Positions 34,844-42,895 of a DNA stretch of 64,000 nucleotides are shown piece after piece (position 1 is the first letter of the stretch; the number at the start of each line of letters is the position of its first letter). Origin of the DNA: an uncultured Collinsella sp. (GTDB lineage: Bacteria > Actinomycetota > Coriobacteriia > Coriobacteriales > Coriobacteriaceae); the NCBI GenBank assembly GCA_938023705.1, contig CALJDJ010000024.1:28446-92445 (forward strand), in the 5' to 3' direction. Made by a program: the position numbers and the translations under genes. The notes under the pieces are model-generated. The model saw only the letters and a program-made list of their open reading frames with translations. It had not been told where the DNA came from and searched no databases.

Positions 34844-36913
34844 CTATCGAACCGAAGAATCGCCCGAGGCCGAAGAGGTATCGGGCTCGTCATAAATCGC
34901 GCCGAGCACGTCGCGCACGACATGCATCGCGGTATCTGAGCCACCGCCGCCCTGCTCCAGGACAGTAGCGATGACATACTTGGGATCATCGGCCGGCGCA
35001 TAGGCGCAGAACCACGCGTATTCGTCCTCGCCGCTTTTCTCGCCCGTGCCCGACTTGCCGTATACCTGCGGCGTCAGGGTGCCAAAGTGAGCCGCCAGGG
35101 ACGTCGATGCCGTGTAAATCACGTCGTGCATGCCGTTGCGAACAAGAGCCAAATCCGAATCGCTGTTGATCTTGGCCTCCAGGCGCTTCTTCTTGCCTTT
35201 GCCGTTGTACTTATAGGCATCGCCGTCGCCATCGCGCGACACGGCAGACAAAAACACGTGAGGCACGTACTGCTTACCGCCGTTGGCAAGGCCCATATAG
35301 GCGCATGCCATCTGCAAAGGCGTCACCAAAATGTCGCCCTGGCCGATGGCAATGTTGGTCATATCGCCGGCATTCCACTTGCGGTCCTCGGCAGAGGCGT
35401 CGGTAAAGTACGACTCTTTCCACTCGGCATCGGGAATACGGCCCGCGCCCTCACTCGGCAGATCGATACCGCAGGTCTTGCCTAGGCCCCAGCGACGAAA
35501 GACCTCCTGCAGGCCCTCGGAATGTTGCTCGTCATAAAAGAAGGCCTTGCCCATGTCGTAGAAGACGGGGTCGCACGAGTTGGCGATACCCGACTGCAGC
35601 GTCATGGTGCCGTGGCCAGACGTCAGCCAGCAGCGCTTGCCCCAAGCCTTGCCCAGGCCCGTCCAATAGCCCGTGCAGTTGGTTGTCTGCGTTGAAGTGT
35701 AGGTTCCAAACTCAAGACCGGCCAGTGCCGAGAGCGGCTTGATGGTCGAGGCCGACATGTACTGTCCGCTAATGGCGCGGTTGAGCAGCGGGTGCGAACC
35801 CTTGTCATCATTGAGCTCGGTCCACACGTCATTTGAGACGCCGCCGATAAAGACGGACGGATCGAACTTGGGCTCGCTCGCCATGCCCAGGATCTCGCCA
35901 TTGTTGGGATCGAGACACACCACAGCGCCGTTGCCGGCATTGCTGTAGCCAGTGGTCTTGGCAAGCTCGATGGCGCTCGCCAGCGCCGTCTCACAGGCCT
36001 GTTGGATCTTAAGATCGAGCGTGAGCTTAATGTCGGAGCCGGCCTTGGCGGGCACGGCGCCGGCCTGACCGGTCACATTGCCCGAGGCATCGACCTTGAC
36101 GGTCTGCTCGCCACGAATACCCTGCAGCAGGTTTTCGTAGTAGCTCTCAACACCCGCCTGGCCCACGATATCGCCCGACTGGTACGTAATCCGGCCAGCA
36201 GAAGCATCATCATCACCAGAGGTTTTCTTATTCTGGGCCTCGAGCTGCTCGGAGGTAATGGTGCCGGTATAGCCCAAGATATGGCATGCCGTCTCGCCAT
36301 ATGGATACTGGCGCTCGGTACGCTCGGCAATCTTGACGCCCGGGAACTCGCCGGCGTGCTCCTGAATATAGGCAACCGTGGAGCGACGGACGTCCGTCGC
36401 GATGGTATGCAGGCTCTGAGCGCCCTCGGAATTGTCCTGAATATTGCGCAGCACCGCCACGTAGGGCATACCGAGCACGTTGGCAAGATGGCGAACCAGA
36501 ACCTCATCCTCGGCAAGGTCGCGGTAGGCCACGACAGCAAGTGAGGGACGGTTCTGGACAAGCGCCACGCCATTGCGGTCGAGGATGCGGCCGCGCACAG
36601 CGGGTGTGGTAACGGTGCGCGTCTGATTGCTATTAGCCTGCTTTTCGTAATAGTCCGACGAGACCATCTGCATGCCCCACAGCTTGACGGCAAGCGCCGC
36701 GAACATCGCGCCCACACCCGTGGTGAGGATGGAGAAGCGGCCCTTAAAGGCGGTCGCCGCGGTATTGCCCTCGCCCTCGGTGGCGCGCGGGGCCGTCCCA
36801 CGCTGCGTATCGTAGGTAAAACGAGAATCGCCGCGACGCATAATGACCAGTGCGACCACGATGGCCACAACCAGCACGATACCGGCGATAATAACCGTCA
36901 TCTGGGAAGACAT
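34844..36913 (-). CDS. mrdA: Penicillin-binding protein 2
   Basis: 689 residues. Class B transpeptidase of the rod complex. The dimerisation module carries RGRILDRNGVALVQNRPS. Transpeptidase motifs are SASTIKP (Ser-x-x-Lys, about residue 395), SCD-type NSC in GIANSCDPVFYD, and YGKSGTGEK (KSG variant of KTG). It has two hydrophobic N-terminal segments, near residues 6-26 and 60-80, where one is normal. ATG at 36913 with GGGGAGG upstream. Ends in a Ser/Asp-rich tail. Confidence 0.95.
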   Translation of the reverse strand: MSSQMTVIIAGIVLVVAIVVALVIMRRGDSRFTYDTQRGTAPRATEGEGNTAATAFKGRFSILTTGVGAMFAALAVKLWGMQMVSSDYYEKQANSNQTRTVTTPAVRGRILDRNGVALVQNRPSLAVVAYRDLAEDEVLVRHLANVLGMPYVAVLRNIQDNSEGAQSLHTIATDVRRSTVAYIQEHAGEFPGVKIAERTERQYPYGETACHILGYTGTITSEQLEAQNKKTSGDDDASAGRITYQSGDIVGQAGVESYYENLLQGIRGEQTVKVDASGNVTGQAGAVPAKAGSDIKLTLDLKIQQACETALASAIELAKTTGYSNAGNGAVVCLDPNNGEILGMASEPKFDPSVFIGGVSNDVWTELNDDKGSHPLLNRAISGQYMSASTIKPLSALAGLEFGTYTSTQTTNCTGYWTGLGKAWGKRCWLTSGHGTMTLQSGIANSCDPVFYDMGKAFFYDEQHSEGLQEVFRRWGLGKTCGIDLPSEGAGRIPDAEWKESYFTDASAEDRKWNAGDMTNIAIGQGDILVTPLQMACAYMGLANGGKQYVPHVFLSAVSRDGDGDAYKYNGKGKKKRLEAKINSDSDLALVRNGMHDVIYTASTSLAAHFGTLTPQVYGKSGTGEKSGEDEYAWFCAYAPADDPKYVIATVLEQGGGGSDTAMHVVRDVLGAIYDEPDTSSASGDSSVR

Positions 36914-36926
36914 CTACGAGCCTCCC

Positions 36927-37499
36927 CTATTTGAGCTTACGGGTCTTGGGCTTAAAGCGCATGCCCGTCTGGCGTCCGCCACGTGCGGAGAATCCATAAC
37001 CGGACTGCGGCACGACGCCGGACATCAAAAACGGAATGGCAACCAGACCCGTCAGGATCGAAGACGGCAGCGCATGGCCGAAGATCGCCACGACAAAGCT
37101 CGTCTCCAAACCCATAAACAGCAAGATGATGCTGTAGATCACATTAATGACGAACGCGAAGGCGCCCACCGTGATGCCGCGCGCACTCGGGGCACCGCCC
37201 GTCTGACCGGCAGCGCTATGCACCAGGGCAAAAGAACCCACGGTCAGCAGGAGCGACATAACGCCCACCGGCACGGCAGCGGAAAGGTCATAGAACAAGC
37301 CGCTGCAAAAACCGCACACGACGGCACGGGTCGGGTCGCCCGAGAACACGCTTAGGCACACCAGGATAATCATAAAGTTGACGCGACCGCCCGCAATGGA
37401 GATCTGCGGTGCCAGGCCTGCCTGCAGCAGCACGCACACAATGGCGGCGATTACAAACGTGCGGGAGCTCATCCCCTGCTCGTGTAGATCCATGGACAT
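36927..37499 (-). CDS. mreD: Rod shape-determining protein MreD
   Basis: 190 residues, about five membrane helices, with a basic C-terminal tail. Family-like stretch VNFMIILVCLSVFSGDPTRAVVCGFCSGLFYDL. The first ATG at 37499 is very close to its AGGGGG site; the next, two codons later, has better spacing, so the start could be 37493. Position between mreC and mrdA is the strongest support. Confidence 0.88.
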   Translation of the reverse strand: MSMDLHEQGMSSRTFVIAAIVCVLLQAGLAPQISIAGGRVNFMIILVCLSVFSGDPTRAVVCGFCSGLFYDLSAAVPVGVMSLLLTVGSFALVHSAAGQTGGAPSARGITVGAFAFVINVIYSIILLFMGLETSFVVAIFGHALPSSILTGLVAIPFLMSGVVPQSGYGFSARGGRQTGMRFKPKTRKLK

Positions 37500-37504
37500 G
37501 CCCC

Positions 37505-38503
37505 CTATTCGCTCGAGCCGGAATCGGTCGTCTCGGACGTGTCGGAACTGTCATCCGGGCTCTCGTCCTTCGTCTTGGTCGCAGCATCGCGCGACGTTCC
37601 CTGCGGCGTGCTGTTGGCCGTGTTCACGTCCTCATCCGAGGCCGACTGTTCGTCGGTCAGCGAGGTAATGACCAGCACTTCCTCGTTGTTCTCGGCCGTC
37701 GTCTGGGCGCGCACCACAATGGTGTAGTACACGTCGTTAGCCGATTTCTCAACAGACGAGACGGTGCCGAGCGGTAGACCCTTGGGGAACACACCGCCAA
37801 TGCCCGAGGTCACGATGATGTCGCCAACCTTAACGTCGGAATCGACGCTCACGTACTCAAGACGCAGCGTGCCGTCAGCCTGACCCTGCAGCATGCCCTG
37901 GGCGCGCGTGTCCTGCACCATAGCGGACACGCCCGAGTTCTCATCGCCAATCAGGCGCACGGTGGACGTCTTGGCCGAGACCTCGATAATCTGGCCTATG
38001 ACACCGGCAGAACTCGTCACAGGCATGTTGATGGTAAGACCGTCGGCAGAACCCTTATCGATGGTGACGGTCGAGGTCCAGGCATCGCCCGAAGCGCCGA
38101 CGATACGAGCTGCGGTTGATTTGAGGTTGTAGGTCGACTGCAGGCCGACCAGCCCCTCCAGTCGCTCGGCGGTCTTTTGAGCCTCGGAGAGCTCGGCAAC
38201 CTTAGAGGTCAGTTCCTCGTTTTGCTTCTTAAGCTCGTCAAGCGTGTCCTGCGACGCCGTAAGGTTAGAGAACACGTTACCGATCGCATTGAAGGGAGCC
38301 GCCACAGCCGAGCCCACAAAGCGCACCGGCGAGGTAATCGTCGTCACGCCCGAGCGCACGGCATGAATCGGTCCTGCCTCGCCCTCGCGGATGTAAAACG
38401 TGAGCAGCAACACCGAAATCAGGCTGAAAACAATCAACGGGCGCATACCCGTTGATTGTCGCTTGGTATTCAGATTTGTGGAGAAACCCGAAGATCGTGC
38501 CAA
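37505..38503 (-). CDS. mreC: Rod shape-determining protein MreC
   Basis: 332 residues. One N-terminal membrane helix (PLIVFSLISVLLLTFYI), a coiled coil near residues 75-115 (LDELKKQNEELTSKVAELSE), then the beta-rich MreC core with GVIGQIIEV and GDIIVTSGIGGVFPKGLPLG. A Ser/Thr/Asp-rich tail of about 50 residues follows. TTG start at 38503 with AGGTGG seven bases upstream. It scaffolds MreB to the periplasmic or external side of the elongasome. Confidence 0.95.
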   Translation of the reverse strand: MARSSGFSTNLNTKRQSTGMRPLIVFSLISVLLLTFYIREGEAGPIHAVRSGVTTITSPVRFVGSAVAAPFNAIGNVFSNLTASQDTLDELKKQNEELTSKVAELSEAQKTAERLEGLVGLQSTYNLKSTAARIVGASGDAWTSTVTIDKGSADGLTINMPVTSSAGVIGQIIEVSAKTSTVRLIGDENSGVSAMVQDTRAQGMLQGQADGTLRLEYVSVDSDVKVGDIIVTSGIGGVFPKGLPLGTVSSVEKSANDVYYTIVVRAQTTAENNEEVLVITSLTDEQSASDEDVNTANSTPQGTSRDAATKTKDESPDDSSDTSETTDSGSSE

Positions 38504-38524
38504 ATGGAATCCACCTTTTGGAAA

Positions 38525-39568
38525 TTAAGCATTGGTCTGGACGAAGCCGCCATCAAACGCATTGGCCTCGAGCACGCGGGCACAGCCGTTAACAACGTTA
38601 TCGAGCGCCGTGGGGCTGACGTTGACCGAAACGCCGGTCTCATCGCGCAGGCGCACATCGAGACCGCGCAGCAGCGCGCCGCCACCGGTCAGCAAAATGC
38701 CGTAGTACATAAGGTCCGAGGCAAGATCAGGAGGCGTAGCGTCGAGTGCGTCCTTGACGGCCTTGGCCATCTCGTCGAGCGGCTTGTTGAGCGCGCGACG
38801 AATCTCCTCGCTCTCGATGCGCACGGTCTTGGGCAGACCGGTGATCACGTCGCGGCCGTTAACCTCGACGTCGAGCTCGTCCTTGAGCGGCACGGCGGAA
38901 CCGACCTTGATCTTGATGTCCTCTGCCGTACGCTCGCCGATGGCCAGGTTGTAGGCATCGCGAACATGCGTGAGGATGGCCTGATCGAACTCGTCGCCGG
39001 CAATACGGATGGACTGCGAGACGACGATGCCGCCCATAGCGATAACGGCGACCTCGGTGGTACCGCCGCCGATGTCGATGACCATGGAGCCGGTGGGTTC
39101 CTCGACGGGCAGGTCGGCGCCGATAGCGGCTGCCATGGGCTCTTCGATCAGATAGGCCTGGCGGGCACCGGCCTGGATCGTGGCCTCAAAGACAGCGCGC
39201 TTCTCGACCGACGTGACACCGGAGGGAACGCAGACGACAACACGCGGACGCGGAGTCCACGGATAGCGCTTCTCGGACGCCTTATCGATAAAGTAACGAA
39301 GCATGGCCTCGGTAACATCGAAGTCGGCGATGACGCCGTCCTTCAGGGGACGAACGGCCACGATGTTGCCGGGCGTACGGCCGAGCATGCGCTTTGCCTC
39401 GATACCGACCGCCAGGATGCGCTCGTCGTTCTTGTCGATGGCGACAACAGAGGGCTCGCGAATGACGATGCCCTTGCCGCGCACGGAGACAAGCGTATTT
39501 GCGGTGCCGAGGTCGATGGCAAGATCGCCCGCATAGCTACCGAAGAACATATCCATCAAAGAAAACAA
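38525..39568 (-). CDS. mreB: Rod shape-determining protein MreB
   Basis: 347 residues. Actin-like filament protein directing wall insertion. Nucleotide-binding blocks: IDLGTANTLV near residue 19, DIGGGTTEVAVI and LTGGGALLRGLD. TTG at 39568 is chosen because AGGAGTTGCG precedes it; an ATG four codons in is too far from it. First gene of the mreB-mreC-mreD-mrdA-rodA operon. A TATGAT -10-like hexamer lies about 60 bases upstream. Confidence 0.97.
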   Translation of the reverse strand: MFSLMDMFFGSYAGDLAIDLGTANTLVSVRGKGIVIREPSVVAIDKNDERILAVGIEAKRMLGRTPGNIVAVRPLKDGVIADFDVTEAMLRYFIDKASEKRYPWTPRPRVVVCVPSGVTSVEKRAVFEATIQAGARQAYLIEEPMAAAIGADLPVEEPTGSMVIDIGGGTTEVAVIAMGGIVVSQSIRIAGDEFDQAILTHVRDAYNLAIGERTAEDIKIKVGSAVPLKDELDVEVNGRDVITGLPKTVRIESEEIRRALNKPLDEMAKAVKDALDATPPDLASDLMYYGILLTGGGALLRGLDVRLRDETGVSVNVSPTALDNVVNGCARVLEANAFDGGFVQTNA

Positions 39569-39683
39569 CGCAACTCCTGATGTGTTGGATGATTGCTGGA
39601 AAACTACTAGCTCATCATACTAGCGCAAGCCCGGCACCTCACTTGCGGTGAAGCGCCGGGCAAAGCTAAATCCCATAAGGTCA

Positions 39684-40988
39684 CTACTGGTTGTCAGCAG
39701 CCGAGAAATCCATATCGAGCGAAGAAACGGCCCAGCCGATATGGTTGTCGGAACGCACGAATTTGACGGTGTACTCCTGCTCGCCGCCCTTGGACAGCGA
39801 TGCCTTCACCTTGGCGGTCGTCTCGGTCATGGACTGATCCATGCCCTCGACGGACACGGTGGCACCCTGCGGAATCGAGGAGATGATCATCGACTTAGCG
39901 TCCTCGGACAGGCTCGAGGCCAGGCAAGACTCGGCCTTTGCGGCGTCACCGTCGCCGGCAGCCTGGAACAGATCGGTAACGACAGACTCCTGAGACGGGA
40001 AGCCAAAGCCGCGCGTGTAGGCAAAGCCCAGACCGCCCGCGGCGATCAAAATAAGCAGAAGCAGCACGATGAAGACTTTGAGACCCGTATGGCGATGGCG
40101 ACGACGGACCTTGGCCTGCTTACGATCCTGACGGTCCTGCTGGACCATCTCGGACTCGGACAGCGTAAAGAAGCCGGTGTCCGAGGGATCAGGCATAAAC
40201 TGACCGGTCGCGCCCGTAGGATCGAGCGGATCGACGGCAGGAGCGTCCATCGCGGGCGCCGGAGCCGTGGCCATAGCCGTCTGGGCAGACAGCGCGGCAA
40301 GCGAATCCTGCACGCGGGCAAGCTCATCGGCCTGCTCGGAGGTGAGCTGGTAGATGCCATCGGCAGTAGCGGCATTAAAGGCGTCGAGTGCGTCGGAGGG
40401 ACGGCCGGCGGCAGAAAGTGCCTGACCCATGCCGGCGTTGAGCGCACGCGTGTCGTCGCGGGGGCCGGCAAAGTCGATAGCCGTGCGGTAAGTCTCCACG
40501 GCATCCGCCGGACGGCCGAGCTTAATGAAGCAACGACCGAGCTCGCCGAGTGCGGCGGCAGGAGCCGGATTGGCGCCGTCGATGGCAGCCTGACGGAAGG
40601 CGGTTCCCGCGTTGGCATAGTCGCCCGACTGGAACAGCGCATTGCCCAGGCCCAGATAGGCCTTGAACGGCGTGGCATAGGAAGCATCCTGCGTAGCGGC
40701 AGAGAAAGCCTGAGCGGCCGTCGTGTAGTCGCCCACGGCGGCGAGCGCCTTGCCGCGGTTGGTGAGCAGCGCGCCGCGCTTGCCGTAGGTACCGTCGTTG
40801 AGGGCGGCGGCATAGGCCTCGGCGGCCTCGGCATACATGCCCAGGTGCATCAAGGCGTTGCCACGAAGGTGATCGGCCTCGCCCATAATCTCATCGGGAG
40901 TCTTTGCCGCCCCAAGCATCTGGGCTGCAGCGGAAAAATCACCCGCGCGGTAAGCGGCGCGGCCCTGTTGGATCAGCTGGCTATTCAA
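39684..40988 (-). CDS. TPR-repeat membrane protein of unknown function
   Basis: 434 residues. Residues 1-230 hold about six tetratricopeptide-like repeats (for example AEAAEAYAAALNDG, FRQAAIDGANPAP, AVETYRTAIDFAG). A Pro/Ala/Asp linker and a basic patch (RKQAKVRRRHRHTG) precede one membrane helix near residues 303-325. The C-terminal 100 residues look like a small extracellular DUF4878/lumazine-like fold. Cytoplasmic TPR with an outside sensor domain is inferred. TTG start with AAAGGGG upstream. Confidence 0.75.
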   Translation of the reverse strand: MNSQLIQQGRAAYRAGDFSAAAQMLGAAKTPDEIMGEADHLRGNALMHLGMYAEAAEAYAAALNDGTYGKRGALLTNRGKALAAVGDYTTAAQAFSAATQDASYATPFKAYLGLGNALFQSGDYANAGTAFRQAAIDGANPAPAAALGELGRCFIKLGRPADAVETYRTAIDFAGPRDDTRALNAGMGQALSAAGRPSDALDAFNAATADGIYQLTSEQADELARVQDSLAALSAQTAMATAPAPAMDAPAVDPLDPTGATGQFMPDPSDTGFFTLSESEMVQQDRQDRKQAKVRRRHRHTGLKVFIVLLLLILIAAGGLGFAYTRGFGFPSQESVVTDLFQAAGDGDAAKAESCLASSLSEDAKSMIISSIPQGATVSVEGMDQSMTETTAKVKASLSKGGEQEYTVKFVRSDNHIGWAVSSLDMDFSAADNQ

Positions 40989-40999
40989 GGAAGTCCCCT

Positions 41000-41542
41000 T
41001 TACTCGTGAACGATCTCGACATGGACGATCTCGTCGCCGGCACGCAGCTGCGAAATCACATCGAGACCCTCGACCGTGGCACCAAAGACGGTGTAACCGG
41101 AATCGAGGTTATGCTGGGCACCCAGGCAGAAGTAGAACTGCGAACCCGCGGAATCGGGGTCCATGGAGCGTGCCATGGCAAGGGCGCCATCGACATGGCT
41201 GTTGCGCGGATTGGTGGCAAACTCGCCCTTGATGCAGTAGCCGGGGCCACCGGTACCGGGCATACCGTCGGGGCCTTCAAGACCGGCAGCGACGTCGGCG
41301 CCGGACATGTCGCGGGTATTGGGGTCGCCGCCCTGGATAACAAAACCGGGCACATAGCGATGGAACTTAAGGCCATCATAGAAGCCCATCGTGGAAAGCT
41401 CGCAGAAGTTCGCGACATGAATGGGAGCGCCCTCGCCGTCAAACTTGACCTTGATGGTACCCTTCGACGTCTCGATTACGGCGCACTCGTCGCCGACAAG
41501 CTGATACTCGGGCGTGTAGAGCTCTTTCTTAAAACCAAACAT
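41000..41542 (-). CDS. Peptidyl-prolyl cis-trans isomerase, cyclophilin type
   Basis: 180 residues. Cytoplasmic (no signal peptide). Visible cyclophilin blocks: NFCELSTMGFYDGLKFHRYVPG split around the catalytic FHR, FVIQGGDP, and SQFYFCLG. ATG with AGGAAGGA upstream and a strong promoter at 41582-41611. The TPR gene follows in 11 bases and is likely co-transcribed. Confidence 0.94.
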   Translation of the reverse strand: MFGFKKELYTPEYQLVGDECAVIETSKGTIKVKFDGEGAPIHVANFCELSTMGFYDGLKFHRYVPGFVIQGGDPNTRDMSGADVAAGLEGPDGMPGTGGPGYCIKGEFATNPRNSHVDGALAMARSMDPDSAGSQFYFCLGAQHNLDSGYTVFGATVEGLDVISQLRAGDEIVHVEIVHE

Positions 41543-41581
41543 GTGGTTCCTTCCTCGTGCGTTTAAAGCATATTTGTACGA

Positions 41582-41611
41582 ATTGTAGCAATAAGCACGG
41601 GTTTACATCAA
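41582..41611 (-). promoter_or_regulatory. Sigma-A-type promoter of the cyclophilin gene
   Basis: On the minus strand: -35 TTGATG, 18-base spacer, -10 TACAAT with extended TGC. Leader of about 35 bases. Confidence 0.65.
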
Positions 41612-41649
41612 TTGCGCACGTAGGTTATGCCGACTATGGCGAACTAATT

Positions 41650-42792
41650 TTAGGAACGCTGCTGCGGCTTCCAGGAACCCACATTGGCATCGTACTGGTT
41701 CAGCGCGCTGTTGCCGCCCTGCGCGATGGGCGCCAGGATCTCGCTTTGGTGGGAACTCATCGACTCGCCATCGGGAATGGCCAGCGAGATATCCCAGCTC
41801 TGGCAGATCACGTCGACGCGCTCATACATCCACTCGGCAAGCTGCTTTAAGTGGGCGATGTCATCCGCATAGACCGTATCGTCCTGTACTTTCAGGTTGT
41901 TGAGCTCATCTTGCGTCTTTTTGATCTGGTCGCGCAGGGCGTAGGCACTCTGCGACAGCTCCTGACGGGTGGACAGCGGCGTTCGGAGATAACCGTTGTT
42001 AAAGGAATCGATGACCTCGCCGATCTGGTCCTCGTCAGCGTAGGACACGATGGTCTGATACAGACCGTCGAGCCTGGTATAGAGCTGATCATCGGTGAGC
42101 ACGGTTTCTTCCTGAACCACCTCGGCAGAATCGCCCTGCTTGGTATCGTCCTCAGTCGCCTCGCCCTTTTGACGCGTGGGGAAGGTGGTTTGTGCAGCTT
42201 GGCCAAACTGGTCGTAGAAGCCAGGCATAACACCCATGGGATCGGTCGTCACGAACCAATAGGCACCACCGCACACGACGGCAAGGACCGCGATGATAAT
42301 GAGCGGCTTGGGAATATGACGCTTATGCTTGTGATAGGCGTCCTCGTCGGGGTGCACCTTGCGCTTGGGTTTTTGAGCATCGTCATGCAGGGAAACGGGC
42401 GTGGGAATATCGACCTTGGGGATACCGAAATCCTTATCGAAAGCTGGCAGCACGCAGGTCTCATTGGGGTCGGCGGCGTCCGAAAGCACCGCAGCGGCAG
42501 AGGCCGGCGCATGCGGCACCTCGGTATCGATCTGCTCTTGCGTTAGGCGCGGAAAGCCCGCCGTGCGGCCCGCTGCCAGGTCGGATGCTGCCGCATCCTC
42601 GGAGAGGATACCCGGAGCGGGGCGTCCGCATTTGGGGCACGTACGATCATGCGGAGAAAGACGGGCACCGCAGCCCTCACAGAACACGAACTCGGTGTGC
42701 TCGGGACCATCGCCCGGACCCACATAGGCGTTGCAGTAGGGGCAGAACGAGGCGCCGTCCTCGATAGTCTTAAGGCAATGCGGGCAGATCAC
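41650..42792 (-). CDS. Zinc-ribbon membrane protein of unknown function
   Basis: 380 residues. The N-terminus has two zinc ribbons: CPHCLKTIEDGASFCPYC and CEGCGARLSPHDRTCPKC. A disordered acidic/Pro region follows, then a basic stretch and one membrane helix (LIIIAVLAVVCGGAYWFV, near residue 185), then a helical extracellular domain. GTG at 42792 begins directly at the first ribbon and has AGAGG five bases upstream; a TTG seven codons earlier is less likely. Resembles zinc-ribbon sensors of Gram-positives, role unknown. Confidence 0.75.
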   Translation of the reverse strand: MICPHCLKTIEDGASFCPYCNAYVGPGDGPEHTEFVFCEGCGARLSPHDRTCPKCGRPAPGILSEDAAASDLAAGRTAGFPRLTQEQIDTEVPHAPASAAAVLSDAADPNETCVLPAFDKDFGIPKVDIPTPVSLHDDAQKPKRKVHPDEDAYHKHKRHIPKPLIIIAVLAVVCGGAYWFVTTDPMGVMPGFYDQFGQAAQTTFPTRQKGEATEDDTKQGDSAEVVQEETVLTDDQLYTRLDGLYQTIVSYADEDQIGEVIDSFNNGYLRTPLSTRQELSQSAYALRDQIKKTQDELNNLKVQDDTVYADDIAHLKQLAEWMYERVDVICQSWDISLAIPDGESMSSHQSEILAPIAQGGNSALNQYDANVGSWKPQQRS

Positions 42793-42895
42793 GGCATCCT
42801 CTTTTCGAAGCAATTCAAATAATCGAGGTTAGAGCATAACATCGCCACGGCCCCACAGGAGCAAGGCACCAATTCAACATCGCCAGGGCGCGTAG

